DNA of 64,000 bases from Archaeoglobaceae archaeon. Lineage in GTDB: Archaea; Halobacteriota; Archaeoglobi; Archaeoglobales; Archaeoglobaceae. Shown here piece by piece: positions 35,067 to 43,801 of this stretch. How positions within the stretch are numbered: the stretch's first letter is position 1; every line of letters starts with the position of its first letter. Location of the stretch: NCBI GenBank assembly GCA_027036775.1, contig JALWDS010000034.1, forward strand, positions 46,549-110,548, given 5' to 3'. Both the position numbers and the translations under genes were made by a program. The notes below the pieces were generated by a model, which saw only the letters and a list, made by a program, of their open reading frames with translations, did no database searches and was not told the DNA's origin.

Positions 35067-35924
35067 ATGTTTGGGAAGGTCTTGTTCCCGACGGATTTCT
35101 CAGAAATCTCTCTATATGCCTTGGAGAACTGCGTTCCAAGGATAAAAGCGGAAGAAGTGATAGTTGTGCACGTGATAGAATACGTGCAGGATTTGAAGGT
35201 CCTTGAGAAGCTTCAAATGGAAGCGAAAAAGAAGATGGACGAGGTCGTCGAAAAGCTTAAAGAGAAAGGCGTGAATGCTAAGGGATTTGTGACGATAGGT
35301 TCGGTAGCTCCAGCGATATCGAGAGAGGCGAGATGTCCGTCAATGGAAATAATAGACAGGGCTTACTGTGAGATGGTCGATATGATAGTCATTCCTTCGA
35401 AGGGTAAGCATGCGAAGAGGATAGCCACGATAGGTAGCACCGCTTTAAACGTCGTTAGAAGGTCGGGAGTTCCCGTTTTGGTTGTGAGGTGCGACTACAA
35501 GAACGGAGAAATAGAATGCGAGTGCGTGGATGAGATTTTCAAGAGGCCCTTGATTGCCCTCGACCTTTCGCAGTGCTCAGATGTCGTGACATCCTTCGTT
35601 AGGAAGTTCGAAGAGGAGGTTGAGAAGGCAACGCTTTTGCACGTGATAGACTACGGATCGATGGAAGAGCTCGATGAAAACATCTCCAACGCTAAGAACG
35701 CCCTTTCGGTTTACGCGGAGAAGTTCAAGTTCGATTCTGAGATAGTCGTTGAAACGGGTGATCCTGCGAATGAGATAGTGTCTAAAGCTGTGGAGAGAAA
35801 GAGCACTCTAATCGTCATTGGCAAGACGGGAAGGAGTTTGATCAGAGAGATCTTGCTCGGTAGCGTCGCGACGGAAGTGGTTAAGAAGTCGAAGGTCCCG
35901 ACACTGGTGGTTCCCTGTAAGTAA
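35067..35924 (+). CDS. Universal stress protein, tandem UspA domains
   Basis: 285 residues from ATG 35067 with GAGGTGGTGGAG upstream. Two UspA domains: residues 1-145 (MFGKVLFPTDFSEISLYALENC to VPVLVVRC) and residues 160-285 (RPLIALDLSQCSDVV to VPTLVVPCK). The second keeps the ATP-binding GKTGRSLIREILLGSVATEVV pattern; the first has a deviating GSTALNVVRRSG version and a cysteine-bearing insertion (EARCPSMEIIDRAYC). It follows the transporter and its small partner and may modulate them. Confidence 0.88.
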   Translation: MFGKVLFPTDFSEISLYALENCVPRIKAEEVIVVHVIEYVQDLKVLEKLQMEAKKKMDEVVEKLKEKGVNAKGFVTIGSVAPAISREARCPSMEIIDRAYCEMVDMIVIPSKGKHAKRIATIGSTALNVVRRSGVPVLVVRCDYKNGEIECECVDEIFKRPLIALDLSQCSDVVTSFVRKFEEEVEKATLLHVIDYGSMEELDENISNAKNALSVYAEKFKFDSEIVVETGDPANEIVSKAVERKSTLIVIGKTGRSLIREILLGSVATEVVKKSKVPTLVVPCK

Positions 35925-35925
35925 T

Positions 35926-36615
35926 CTATATTTTTATTGTCAGAATTCCCGACCTGTCTCCGAAGATAGCCAAGAGAATCGAGACTATTACGGGTTGATG
36001 CAGTAGGTAAATCTTAAGGGAGTTTCTTCCTATCGAGCATAAGAACGATTTTCTGTATGGACTGCAACGTTTAACAACGCTTTTACCGAACTCGAAACCC
36101 ATTAGAAAGACGCCGAGCCATGGAAATACGGGGAAGTAGTCGAAGGTGTAAAAGTTGTAGGGTGTAACTCCGATAGGGAGAAGTAGGTAAGTTTGGGCGT
36201 GAATCGAAGTTACGTAAGGGTATAGGATTATGAAGAGAAGTGCAATCGGAATCGTAAACTTTGCGTGGTAAAAGGGGATTGCGAGAATCCAAGATAGGGC
36301 GAGGAAGTGCAAGATTCCGAAGTATATCGTCCCACGCTTGAACAGAATGAATGTGACGAGAGTTATAAACGAACCCCACGCCATGAGCTTTGCAAATCTC
36401 CTCAAAATTCTCCTAAAACTTCTCTTCAAAGTGTAGTGGACGTAAAACGTGGCTCCGGAAGTAAAAACGAAAATTGAGGCCGTAAAAATTGCAAAGGCGT
36501 GCCAGAATGGGCTGTATGGATATTTGAGAAAAATCTGCAAGTCCGTGACAAAGTTTGATACAAGCATCAAGATTATGCCTAAACCCCTTAAAAAATCCAA
36601 CTCCCAAAACCTCAT
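35926..36615 (-). CDS. DUF1624/heparan acetyltransferase-like membrane protein
   Basis: A 229-residue polytopic protein with about seven hydrophobic helices. The opening [25 protein letters not shown] and the later [18 protein letters not shown] and [16 protein letters not shown] are the DUF1624 pattern, related to membrane acyltransferases. Such proteins may acylate sugars of lipids or surface glycans. Its start overlaps the ftsZ stop by 4 bases (ATGA), so it is read on the ftsZ mRNA. Confidence 0.8.
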   Translation of the reverse strand: MRFWELDFLRGLGIILMLVSNFVTDLQIFLKYPYSPFWHAFAIFTASIFVFTSGATFYVHYTLKRSFRRILRRFAKLMAWGSFITLVTFILFKRGTIYFGILHFLALSWILAIPFYHAKFTIPIALLFIILYPYVTSIHAQTYLLLPIGVTPYNFYTFDYFPVFPWLGVFLMGFEFGKSVVKRCSPYRKSFLCSIGRNSLKIYLLHQPVIVSILLAIFGDRSGILTIKI

Positions 36616-37694
36616 CTCACGAAGTCTATTCCGAACTTCTTCGTGAAGTGAGGAGATTTCCTACCGTATATCTGCGGTGACTTAACTCCAGTAACTATCA
36701 CGAGAGTTCTCATCCTGTTTTCGAGCTCAGGGTCTATCATGGCTCCCCATATTATCCTCGCCTCTGGGTCTATCTTGTTGTATATTTCCTCCACAACGAG
36801 TTCCGCCTCTTCAACAGTCATGTCCGGACCACCAGTAACGTTAACCAACGCAGACTTTGCACCCGTTATGTCAACGTCGAGAAGTGGAGATTTCAAAGCC
36901 TTTCTTACGGATTCCTGTGCCTTGTCTTCACCTTCAGCTTCGCCCAATCCAATCATAGCAACTCCACCCTTCTCCATAACAGTTTTCACATCGGCGAAGT
37001 CGAGGTTGACCAAAGCAGGTTTCGTTATCAATTCGGTTATGCCTTTAACCGCCCTCATCAAAACCTCGTCCGCAACCCTGAAGGCCATGTGGAGCGGGTA
37101 ATTTGGAACCACTTCCAAGAGCTTGTCGTTAGGAACGACTATCACCGTATCAGCAACTTCTCTAAGCCTCTCCAATCCAGCTTCAGCGTTAGCCCTTCTT
37201 ATCGCACCTTCAGCTGAGAAGGGAAAAGTTACCACCGCAATTGTTAAAGCGCCGGCATCCCTTGCAATCTCCGCAACAACCGGTGCTGCACCAGTCCCGG
37301 TTCCACCACCCAAACCGCAGGTTATGAAAACCATGTCCGCCCCTTCCACCAACCTCTTTATGTCCTCCTCGTTCTCCCTCGCAGCCTCCTCACCCACCTG
37401 AGGCAAGCTACCGGCCCCCAATCCCCTCGTCCTTCTCTTACCTATCAACAACCTCCTGTGAGCTTTTGTGTAGCAGAGGTGTTGTGCGTCCGTGTTTATC
37501 GCTATCAGTTCCGCACCTTCAATACCCTCTTCATACATCCTCGTTACGGTGTTGCAACCGCTCCCTCCAACACCTATAACCTTGATGACAGTCTTTAACT
37601 CCTCTAAAGCCTGTAATATTTCTTCCTCGAGTCCTTCAACGGGTTTTTTTTCCAGTTCCGCCCTCTTTAAAGCTTCCTTAACTATAGAATCCAT
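36612..37694 (-). CDS. ftsZ: Cell division protein FtsZ
   Basis: About 360 residues from ATG 37694 ([17 protein letters not shown]), with GGGGG six bases upstream. The tubulin-like GTP-binding features are [24 protein letters not shown], the signature [17 protein letters not shown] and [45 protein letters not shown] is the T7 loop with the catalytic Asp. It matches archaeal FtsZ1 or FtsZ2; which cannot be decided here. FtsZ forms the division ring. A DUF1624 membrane protein follows in the operon. Confidence 0.96.
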   Translation of the reverse strand: MDSIVKEALKRAELEKKPVEGLEEEILQALEELKTVIKVIGVGGSGCNTVTRMYEEGIEGAELIAINTDAQHLCYTKAHRRLLIGKRRTRGLGAGSLPQVGEEAARENEEDIKRLVEGADMVFITCGLGGGTGTGAAPVVAEIARDAGALTIAVVTFPFSAEGAIRRANAEAGLERLREVADTVIVVPNDKLLEVVPNYPLHMAFRVADEVLMRAVKGITELITKPALVNLDFADVKTVMEKGGVAMIGLGEAEGEDKAQESVRKALKSPLLDVDITGAKSALVNVTGGPDMTVEEAELVVEEIYNKIDPEARIIWGAMIDPELENRMRTLVIVTGVKSPQIYGRKSPHFTKKFGIDFVR

Positions 37695-37786
37695 ACCCAT
37701 CCCCCGATACTCTTTAATCTTAGACCGTTGCAAAAGTATATAAGACCTTTCATAACATATTCAAAACCCGAAAGACATATTGCAAC

Positions 37787-38221
37787 ATGGAGGTGTGTCT
37801 GAGGTTTTGGATTGAGATGAACGGAAAAAGCGTTATGGGTAGGGGTGGTTACGAGATTTTAAAGGCCATAGACGAATTTAAATCCATATCCAAGGCCTCA
37901 AAGGCTTTGGGAATGTCCTACAGATTCGTTTGGAATTACATAAAGAGGATTGAAAGCGTTTTGGGTGAGAAGGTCGTCGAGAGCGAGAGGGGTGGTGTTG
38001 AAGGAGGTAAAACAGAACTGACCTCAACGGGTAGAAAACTGTTGAAGCTCTACGACGATTTCGAAAGAACTTTGAGATCCGCTTTAAACGGAGTTAGGGG
38101 TAGGGTTGAGAGAGTCGAAGGTGGTAGAATAGTTGTAAGTATCGAAAGATGCGTCTTCAACGTTGGCGATGAGGTTTCGATATTCAAACCCTGTGATCTT
38201 CCGAGGGTGATCTTAAAGTGA
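37787..38221 (+). CDS. ModE-like winged-helix regulator
   Basis: A 144-residue protein whose residues 20-105 match the ModE N-terminal winged helix (GRGGYEILKAIDEFKSISKASKALGMSYRFVWNYIKRIESVLGEKVVESERGG). Residues about 108-144 (GRVERVEGGRIVVSIERCVFNVGDEVSIFKP) look like a small ligand-binding or TOBE-like beta domain, shorter than in molybdate ModE, so the ligand may differ. A GTGA overlap couples it to the next gene. Confidence 0.82.
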   Translation: MEVCLRFWIEMNGKSVMGRGGYEILKAIDEFKSISKASKALGMSYRFVWNYIKRIESVLGEKVVESERGGVEGGKTELTSTGRKLLKLYDDFERTLRSALNGVRGRVERVEGGRIVVSIERCVFNVGDEVSIFKPCDLPRVILK

Positions 38222-38496
38222 AGCTTTCGAAGGTTATGGGTCAGTTCGAGGAGCTGAAGAAGGTTTTAAGGGATTGGGCAATAGTTAAGGAGAACGAGAT
38301 AAAGATAATCGATCCCCCTCTAACGATAACGATATCGAAGGTTGAAAGGTCTATAACGTTCGAAGTCGATGGGGAGTGCGTTGCGGTCTTAACAGAGGAA
38401 AACTCGGATGTCAAAGAGGGTTATAGGGAGGTAGTTGAGGAATGGCTTACCGCCCTTACGTCGTTGGGGTTCAAGAGGTATCTGTTGAAGCGTTAG
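38218..38496 (+). CDS. Small hypothetical protein between ModE-like and birA
   Basis: A 92-residue protein not recognised. It starts with GTG in the GTGA overlap with the regulator gene. The middle (IKIIDPPLTITISKVERSITFEVDGECVAVL) predicts a four-strand sheet, flanked by helices. The last 55 bases also encode the start of birA in another frame, so three genes are compactly linked. Function unknown. Confidence 0.55.
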   Translation: MKLSKVMGQFEELKKVLRDWAIVKENEIKIIDPPLTITISKVERSITFEVDGECVAVLTEENSDVKEGYREVVEEWLTALTSLGFKRYLLKR

Positions 38497-39362
38497 AACT
38501 TTTGAGAGAAGGTGTTTCTGGTGAAATTTTGGCGAAAAAACTTGGAACGAGTAGAACCGCAATCTGGAAGTTCGTTAGAAGGCTCGAAGATTTCGGTTAC
38601 GTGATAGAGAAAAGGAGAGGTTTGGGCTACAGAATCGTTAAATCACCGGACCTATCCCCATACGAGGTTGCGAGGATATGTAAAGGCTCGAAGTTGATTA
38701 AAGAAATTTACTACTACAAGGTCGTCGATTCCACCAACGAGAGGGCCAAGGAGTTGGGAAAGCCTAACGTTCTCTTCATAGCTGAAAGGCAGTTGAGAGG
38801 GAGGGGTAGATACGGTAGGACTTGGGTGAGTGAGGAGGGTGGTTTGTATTTTTCGATAACCTTGCCGAGACTGCTACCTCTCGAGGATATTCCCAAGTTG
38901 ACCCTAACAGCAGGAGTTGCTCTGGCCAAAGCTTTGAACGGTAAGATAAAGTGGCCGAACGACGTTCTTTACAAGGGCAAAAAGTTGTGTGGCATACTCT
39001 GCGAGTTGGTAGGTTGCGTTGAGAATCCCATGGTCGTTGTGGGTATCGGTGTAAACGTCAACAACGAGACACCGAGTGAGGGGATAGCTTTAAAGGACGT
39101 TCTCGGCAGAAAGCTCAGCAGGGCGGAAGTTCTAGAAAGTGTTCTCAAGGTTTTTGAGGAGTATTATTTCAAATTAACTAAAGGTTTTTGGGAGGAGATA
39201 AGGGAGGAGTGGAAAAAGTTAAGCGACACCCTCGGTAGGCACGTTAGAGTTGAAACTTCGAAGGGTATTTACGAAGGTTACGCCGTAGACATCGATTTGG
39301 ACGGGGGTTTGATACTGAGCGATGGGAAGAAGGTTTACTCTGGAGATTGCTTCTATATGTAA
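38442..39362 (+). CDS. birA: Bifunctional biotin-protein ligase/repressor BirA
   Basis: A 306-residue BirA. Residues 12-70 form a winged helix ([54 protein letters not shown]). The ligase domain has the biotin-AMP loop [26 protein letters not shown] and [11 protein letters not shown]; residues 260-306 are the C-terminal SH3-like domain. It attaches biotin to carboxyl carrier proteins and may regulate biotin genes. The start overlaps the preceding small gene by 55 bases but has GAGG upstream, and the HTH needs this start. Confidence 0.94.
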   Translation: MAYRPYVVGVQEVSVEALELLREGVSGEILAKKLGTSRTAIWKFVRRLEDFGYVIEKRRGLGYRIVKSPDLSPYEVARICKGSKLIKEIYYYKVVDSTNERAKELGKPNVLFIAERQLRGRGRYGRTWVSEEGGLYFSITLPRLLPLEDIPKLTLTAGVALAKALNGKIKWPNDVLYKGKKLCGILCELVGCVENPMVVVGIGVNVNNETPSEGIALKDVLGRKLSRAEVLESVLKVFEEYYFKLTKGFWEEIREEWKKLSDTLGRHVRVETSKGIYEGYAVDIDLDGGLILSDGKKVYSGDCFYM

Positions 39363-40384
39363 CCCTCCTTAACCATGAGCTCTGCGTTGAGTATGCTCGC
39401 TCCAGCAGCTCCTCTAACCGTGTTGTGTCCCAGAACGAGGTATCTGACTTCCCTGTCCCCAACCCTCTTTAACCTTCCGACGACGACGCTCATTCCACCT
39501 CCTTCATCTCTGTCAAGCCTCGGCTGAGGTCTGTCCACTTCCCTTCTAACGACTATGACCTTTTCGGGTGAAGTTGGAAGATTCAAAGGCTTTAAGGAGT
39601 CGAAAGCCCTCAAAACTTCATCCAAGTCTATCTCCCTATCGAACTTCGCCCAAACCGCTTCGAGATGTCCGTCTATAACTGGAACTCTGTGACAGCTTGC
39701 GGAAATGTCTATTTCAGCTGGAACTATTCTTCCGTTCTCAAAACGCCCGAGAATCTTGAGTGGTTCACTTTCAACCTTCTCCTCCTCCCCCTTTATGAAG
39801 GGTATGACGTTGTCCACTATTGCGAGGGATGGAACCCCGGGATAGCCAGCACCGCTTAAAGCCTGCATGGTCGCAACCCTAACCCCTTTCAACCCCAAAT
39901 CCATAAGGGGTTTCAGCGTTATCGTCAACATTATGGTCGTGCAGTTCGGGTTCGTGACTATGAAGCCGTCCCATCCCCTATTTTTCTTTTGAAATTCTAT
40001 CAATCCGAGATGGTCCGGATTTACCTCTGGAATTACCAAGGGAACGTCGCTTTCCATTCTGTATGCCGATGCGTTGCTTGCAACGACGAAACCTTCCTTC
40101 GCAAATCTCGGCTCGACATCTCTCGCCACATCCGAAGGAAGTGCGGAAAAAACTATGTCCGCATCGCAATGTTTTGGGTCCATGGGAAGCATCTCCAAAT
40201 CTCTAACCTCCTTCGGAACCTCACTCGAAACTATCCAGTCAACCTCCTCACCGTATCTCTTCCCAACCCTTCTCTCGGACGCCATCAGTGTTGTAACTTT
40301 GAACCAAGGGTGATTCGACAAGAGCTGAACGAACTTCTGACCGACCATTCCAGTCGCACCCAAAACGCCCACCTTGAACTTCAT
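39353..40384 (-). CDS. asd: Aspartate-semialdehyde dehydrogenase
   Basis: About 343 residues from ATG 40384 ([22 protein letters not shown]), an NADP-binding Rossmann start. The catalytic Cys is in [10 protein letters not shown], and [19 protein letters not shown] and [10 protein letters not shown] are the archaeal/fungal-type Asd motifs. It makes aspartate semialdehyde for threonine, methionine and lysine synthesis. It converges on birA with a 10-base overlap. Confidence 0.95.
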   Translation of the reverse strand: MKFKVGVLGATGMVGQKFVQLLSNHPWFKVTTLMASERRVGKRYGEEVDWIVSSEVPKEVRDLEMLPMDPKHCDADIVFSALPSDVARDVEPRFAKEGFVVASNASAYRMESDVPLVIPEVNPDHLGLIEFQKKNRGWDGFIVTNPNCTTIMLTITLKPLMDLGLKGVRVATMQALSGAGYPGVPSLAIVDNVIPFIKGEEEKVESEPLKILGRFENGRIVPAEIDISASCHRVPVIDGHLEAVWAKFDREIDLDEVLRAFDSLKPLNLPTSPEKVIVVRREVDRPQPRLDRDEGGGMSVVVGRLKRVGDREVRYLVLGHNTVRGAAGASILNAELMVKEGYI

Positions 40385-40425
40385 GATGCGAAAATTTAAC
40401 AAAGAGTTTAAATCTTTTTAGTCCC

Positions 40426-42360
40426 ATGGTGATAATTAACGTCCTACTCTGGTTGGTCGTTCTCCACGTTGTATCTTACCTATTCCTTCCTGTAACTAAA
40501 AGAATGGGGTTGGTAGGACTGTCCAAGGTATTCGGATTGGTGTCCCTAACGTACGTCGTTTGGATAATCTCCTTCTTTACAAATTTCAGTTTCGCGAGCG
40601 TTTTGGGATTCCTGATATACCTCACAACGTGTTCGGTCCTTTGGATTGTGGAGGCGAGGAGGTTGGCCTTTAGGTTTAAAGAAACCCTTTTCGAATTCTT
40701 CGGATTTGAAACTATCTTTTTAATCTTCTTTTTGCTCTACGTGATTTACGAGCTGTTCAACCCATACGCCTTCGGTGCGGAGAAGATGACAGACATGGCA
40801 ATTTTAACGTCAATAACGAAGAGCAAAGGAATGCCACCATACGACCCCTTCCTTGCGGGTTACAGGTTCGACTGCTACTACTACATGGGTTACGTCATTT
40901 ACGCGGTTTTGACCGTTTTGAGTTTGAGTTCAACCCACGTCTCCTACAACCTGGCCTGTGCGACAGTTTTCGCTTTGACTGTTACGTCTTTATCTCAACT
41001 CGTTTTAAAGTTTAGGAGGAAGGTTCTCGTCCCCTTTCTTCTCCTTTCGGGAAACTTGGTAACTTTCAAGATGCTCCTCATGGGCAATTTAAGGAAGGCT
41101 TTCGACTTTTGGACAGTTACGAGGGTTATAAAGGGGACGATAAACGAGTTTCCACTTGCAACCCTCTTCTTCAGGGACCTCCATCCCCACTTCATTTCCA
41201 TACCCTTGCAGGTGTCTTTCTTGGTCTCCCTCTTCTTCTGGGTTAGAGAGGACAGGAAATCCATCGCGTGCTTTCTGATCTTCCTCCTCGGATTCATGTT
41301 TACCGTTAACTCCTGGGACTTCTTTACGTATGGATTTATACTCCTCCTAACAGCTCTGATTTACAGGAGGTTCTACGTTTTCCTCCTAACCCCAATACTT
41401 ACGGCCTTCCTCCCGTTTTATCTGGGCTTGCACGCGAGTGCGGTCAAAGGGATTGGATTCGTAGTCAATAGGTCGGATTTGATAAGCTTTCTCCTCGCCC
41501 AACCCCTCGTTCTCTTGCCGATAGCTTACTCTCTAATCGAAGATAGGAAACTCTTTGCGATATCCCTAACTGCGGTTGCTCCAGTGGCTTATACACTTAA
41601 ATTCCCCGTTCTGATCTTAACTTTTCCACCCCTTGTCGTTGTCTGTAGGAAACTTTTGAAGGAGAAAAGCTTTGAGCACTGCCTAATTCTATCCGCCCTC
41701 CTAATACTCACCGCTGTGGAGGTCGTTTACGTAAACGACGCCTACGGAGGGGAGATAGAGAGGTTGAACACCGTCTTCAAAACCTACGTTCAGGCTTGGA
41801 TAATTTTGAGCTTGGGATTCGTTCCCGGAAGGGAGAGAATTTATAAGGCGTTTACACTGGCTTTGATAGCCGTCCTATGGATTTATCCCGTTGGATGCCT
41901 CGTAGGTTTGCCGACTCTGGGTTACAAGGGGACCCTTGACTCCATCGAATTCACGAAGAACTACGGAGAATACAAAGCTCTGAAGTTCCTATACAGGTTC
42001 GACGGTGTCGTTGTGGAGTATCCCGGTAAGAGTCCATACGAGTCATACACTTACTCTGGTAGGGTTTCAGCTTACACGGGATTGAGGAGCGTTTTGAGCA
42101 ACGGTGGGCACGAATACTTCTGGAGGTTTTTCGATAAGGACATCGTTAAGGTTTTGAACGAGAGGTTTAGGGATGTAAAGAGTATATACGAGTCTAAAGA
42201 ACTGAACTATACGATTTTGAAGAGATACAACGTCACTTTCATATACATCGGTTACCTCGAAAAGAGAAATTACAACGTGAGCTACGGTAAGTTTTCCAAG
42301 CTGAAAAAGGTTTACGACGATGGAAACGTTGTGATCTATAAGGTTATATACCCCAAGTGA
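40426..42360 (+). CDS. DUF2298 polytopic membrane protein
   Basis: A 644-residue protein with about 13 hydrophobic helices. The extracytoplasmic segment GAEKMTDMAILTSITKSKGMPPYDPFLAGYRFDCYYYMGYV and the later FRDLHPHFISIPLQV are the DUF2298 signature. These proteins are distant relatives of GT-C glycosyltransferases that use lipid-linked sugars, with acidic residues in the first outside loop, so a role in surface glycosylation is plausible. The C-terminal 130 residues are a soluble domain outside the membrane. Function unproven. Confidence 0.85.
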   Translation: MVIINVLLWLVVLHVVSYLFLPVTKRMGLVGLSKVFGLVSLTYVVWIISFFTNFSFASVLGFLIYLTTCSVLWIVEARRLAFRFKETLFEFFGFETIFLIFFLLYVIYELFNPYAFGAEKMTDMAILTSITKSKGMPPYDPFLAGYRFDCYYYMGYVIYAVLTVLSLSSTHVSYNLACATVFALTVTSLSQLVLKFRRKVLVPFLLLSGNLVTFKMLLMGNLRKAFDFWTVTRVIKGTINEFPLATLFFRDLHPHFISIPLQVSFLVSLFFWVREDRKSIACFLIFLLGFMFTVNSWDFFTYGFILLLTALIYRRFYVFLLTPILTAFLPFYLGLHASAVKGIGFVVNRSDLISFLLAQPLVLLPIAYSLIEDRKLFAISLTAVAPVAYTLKFPVLILTFPPLVVVCRKLLKEKSFEHCLILSALLILTAVEVVYVNDAYGGEIERLNTVFKTYVQAWIILSLGFVPGRERIYKAFTLALIAVLWIYPVGCLVGLPTLGYKGTLDSIEFTKNYGEYKALKFLYRFDGVVVEYPGKSPYESYTYSGRVSAYTGLRSVLSNGGHEYFWRFFDKDIVKVLNERFRDVKSIYESKELNYTILKRYNVTFIYIGYLEKRNYNVSYGKFSKLKKVYDDGNVVIYKVIYPK

Positions 42361-42375
42361 CAACTCATCTTGCCG

Positions 42376-42423
42376 ATGAGGAGTGATGGGCGATCTGACG
42401 TATGATGATAGGGAGAGTTCTGA
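42376..42423 (+). ncRNA. Candidate box C/D guide sRNA
   Basis: In the gap before the TFE gene the following order is seen: C box ATGAGGA (42376-42382, one mismatch to RTGATGA), 12-nt guide, D' box CTGA (42395-42398), 3-nt spacer, C' box ATGATGA (42402-42408), 11-nt guide, D box CTGA (42420-42423). This is the standard archaeal C/D architecture, used with L7Ae, Nop5 and fibrillarin to direct 2'-O-methylation. The terminal stem is weak and targets were not identified. Confidence 0.55.
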
Positions 42424-42471
42424 GGTTTTTTCGAAACGTTTATCTTTGTTGGGTCTTACACATTTTAACTA

Positions 42472-42975
42472 ATGAGCAGAGCGGAGGAACTCATAAGGGA
42501 GTTGATAGACAGAGTGGCTGGGGAGGTTGGACTCATAATATGGGACATGAGACCCAGAGAGGAATTGACGGATGAGGAGATGTCCATAATTTTGGGTATA
42601 GAGATAAACGAGGTAAGGAGGGCACTCTTTGCCCTTTACGAGCTGGGATTGGCCGAATACAGAAGGAAGAGGGACGAAGATACGGGATGGATAGAATACT
42701 ACTGGAGGATAAAATACGACAAGCAGAAAGACGTTTTGAGGAGGGAGTTGGAGAAGGTCAAGAGAAAGCTTGAGGAGAAGGTTCAATACGAGAGCGAAAA
42801 CATACACTACATGTGCGAAAACGGATGCGTTAAGGTTAGATACGAAGAGGCAATGGAACTGAACTTTACATGCCCGAGGTGTGGAGGTAGGCTGGAATAC
42901 TTAGACGTTACCGAAGCTTTAGATAAGATTAGGGAGGAGATTAAGAAAATTGACGAGATCATTGCCGAACTCTAA
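42472..42975 (+). CDS. tfe: Transcription initiation factor TFE, alpha subunit
   Basis: A 167-residue TFE. Residues 1-88 are the winged helix that helps RNA polymerase open promoters (IWDMRPREELTDEEMSIILGIEINEVRRALFALYELGLAEYRRKRDEDTGWIEYYWRI). A linker helix and a zinc ribbon follow, with Cys115, Cys119, Cys134 and Cys137 (CENGC and CPRC). It is homologous to TFIIE-alpha. It converges on the CDIN1-like gene with a 17-base overlap. Confidence 0.95.
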   Translation: MSRAEELIRELIDRVAGEVGLIIWDMRPREELTDEEMSIILGIEINEVRRALFALYELGLAEYRRKRDEDTGWIEYYWRIKYDKQKDVLRRELEKVKRKLEEKVQYESENIHYMCENGCVKVRYEEAMELNFTCPRCGGRLEYLDVTEALDKIREEIKKIDEIIAEL

Positions 42976-43801
42976 CTTCGAAACCCAAACCCTTCAAAAA
43001 GTTCAAAAGTCTCCCGTCACCTTTGACCTCCAACTTCCTACGTTTTTCGAAATCGTTCAAAAGCCTTTCGAGGGCCTTCAAAAACCTCTCCCTGCTCAGC
43101 CTTCCGAACTCGAAATGAACGTTCATGTCAATCTCACCGCTCAAAGAAAACGGAGTTCCAACATGCCAAGGCCAGTAAACTATTAAACCCTTTCCGAATT
43201 CTTTGATGTAGGGGAAATACTGTCTTCTCCAGTAGTGGGAGTGAGTTCTCAAATCCCCGAACATGAACTTGCTCTCAATCCATTTCACATCGTAACCGAA
43301 CAAGCTGATCTTTTCTTTCAGCAAGAAATCTGGAGTTTTTCTGGTTTCAAGCTCATCCTCTCTTTTGAACTCCACTCCCATTGAATTCAAAGTTTCCTCA
43401 ATGAGGTTTTCTCCCAATTTCCCTTTAACTTGATGAAACCTCACCGCAATTGGTGAATATACGAAATCCCTCGTAATAGCATCCCAAACAACGTCTTCGA
43501 AATCTCCAGCTTCATTTGGATTCCTCAGCATGTTCGAAATTTCGTTTTTGGAGTATCCCATACCCTTTAGGGCCATCCTCAAAGCCATTACGGGTGGTAA
43601 ATCTATCCTTTCGCCCCTCCTTATCCTTTCCGCAACCTTAACCGGATCGTATATTCTTGCCTTCCTCTTAACGACCTCCACAGTCTTTTGAATCAGTATT
43701 GCAGATAGAACGTAGTTCGGAACATCGAAGAGGTCGAACTGCTTCGGACTTTTAATCTTTCTCAACAATTTATATTCACCAACTTCCAACCTTCTTGACA
43801 T
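42959..43801 (-). CDS. CDIN1/C15orf41-like PD-(D/E)XK protein (TPD domain)
   Basis: About 280 residues from ATG 43801; an earlier ATG at 43819 overlaps arcS more. The N-terminal half is helical with two HTH-like units (VPNYVLSAILIQKTVEVVKRKA and VMALRMALKGMGYSKNEISNMLRNP). The C-terminal half is a restriction-endonuclease fold: GENLIEETLNSMGVEFKREDEL, the name-giving TPDF, and WIESK as the acid-x-lysine element. Human CDIN1 (C15orf41), mutated in congenital dyserythropoietic anaemia, belongs to the same family and its exact substrate is unsettled. Neighbours are archaeosine genes. Confidence 0.82.
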   Translation of the reverse strand: MSRRLEVGEYKLLRKIKSPKQFDLFDVPNYVLSAILIQKTVEVVKRKARIYDPVKVAERIRRGERIDLPPVMALRMALKGMGYSKNEISNMLRNPNEAGDFEDVVWDAITRDFVYSPIAVRFHQVKGKLGENLIEETLNSMGVEFKREDELETRKTPDFLLKEKISLFGYDVKWIESKFMFGDLRTHSHYWRRQYFPYIKEFGKGLIVYWPWHVGTPFSLSGEIDMNVHFEFGRLSRERFLKALERLLNDFEKRRKLEVKGDGRLLNFLKGLGFEVRVRQ

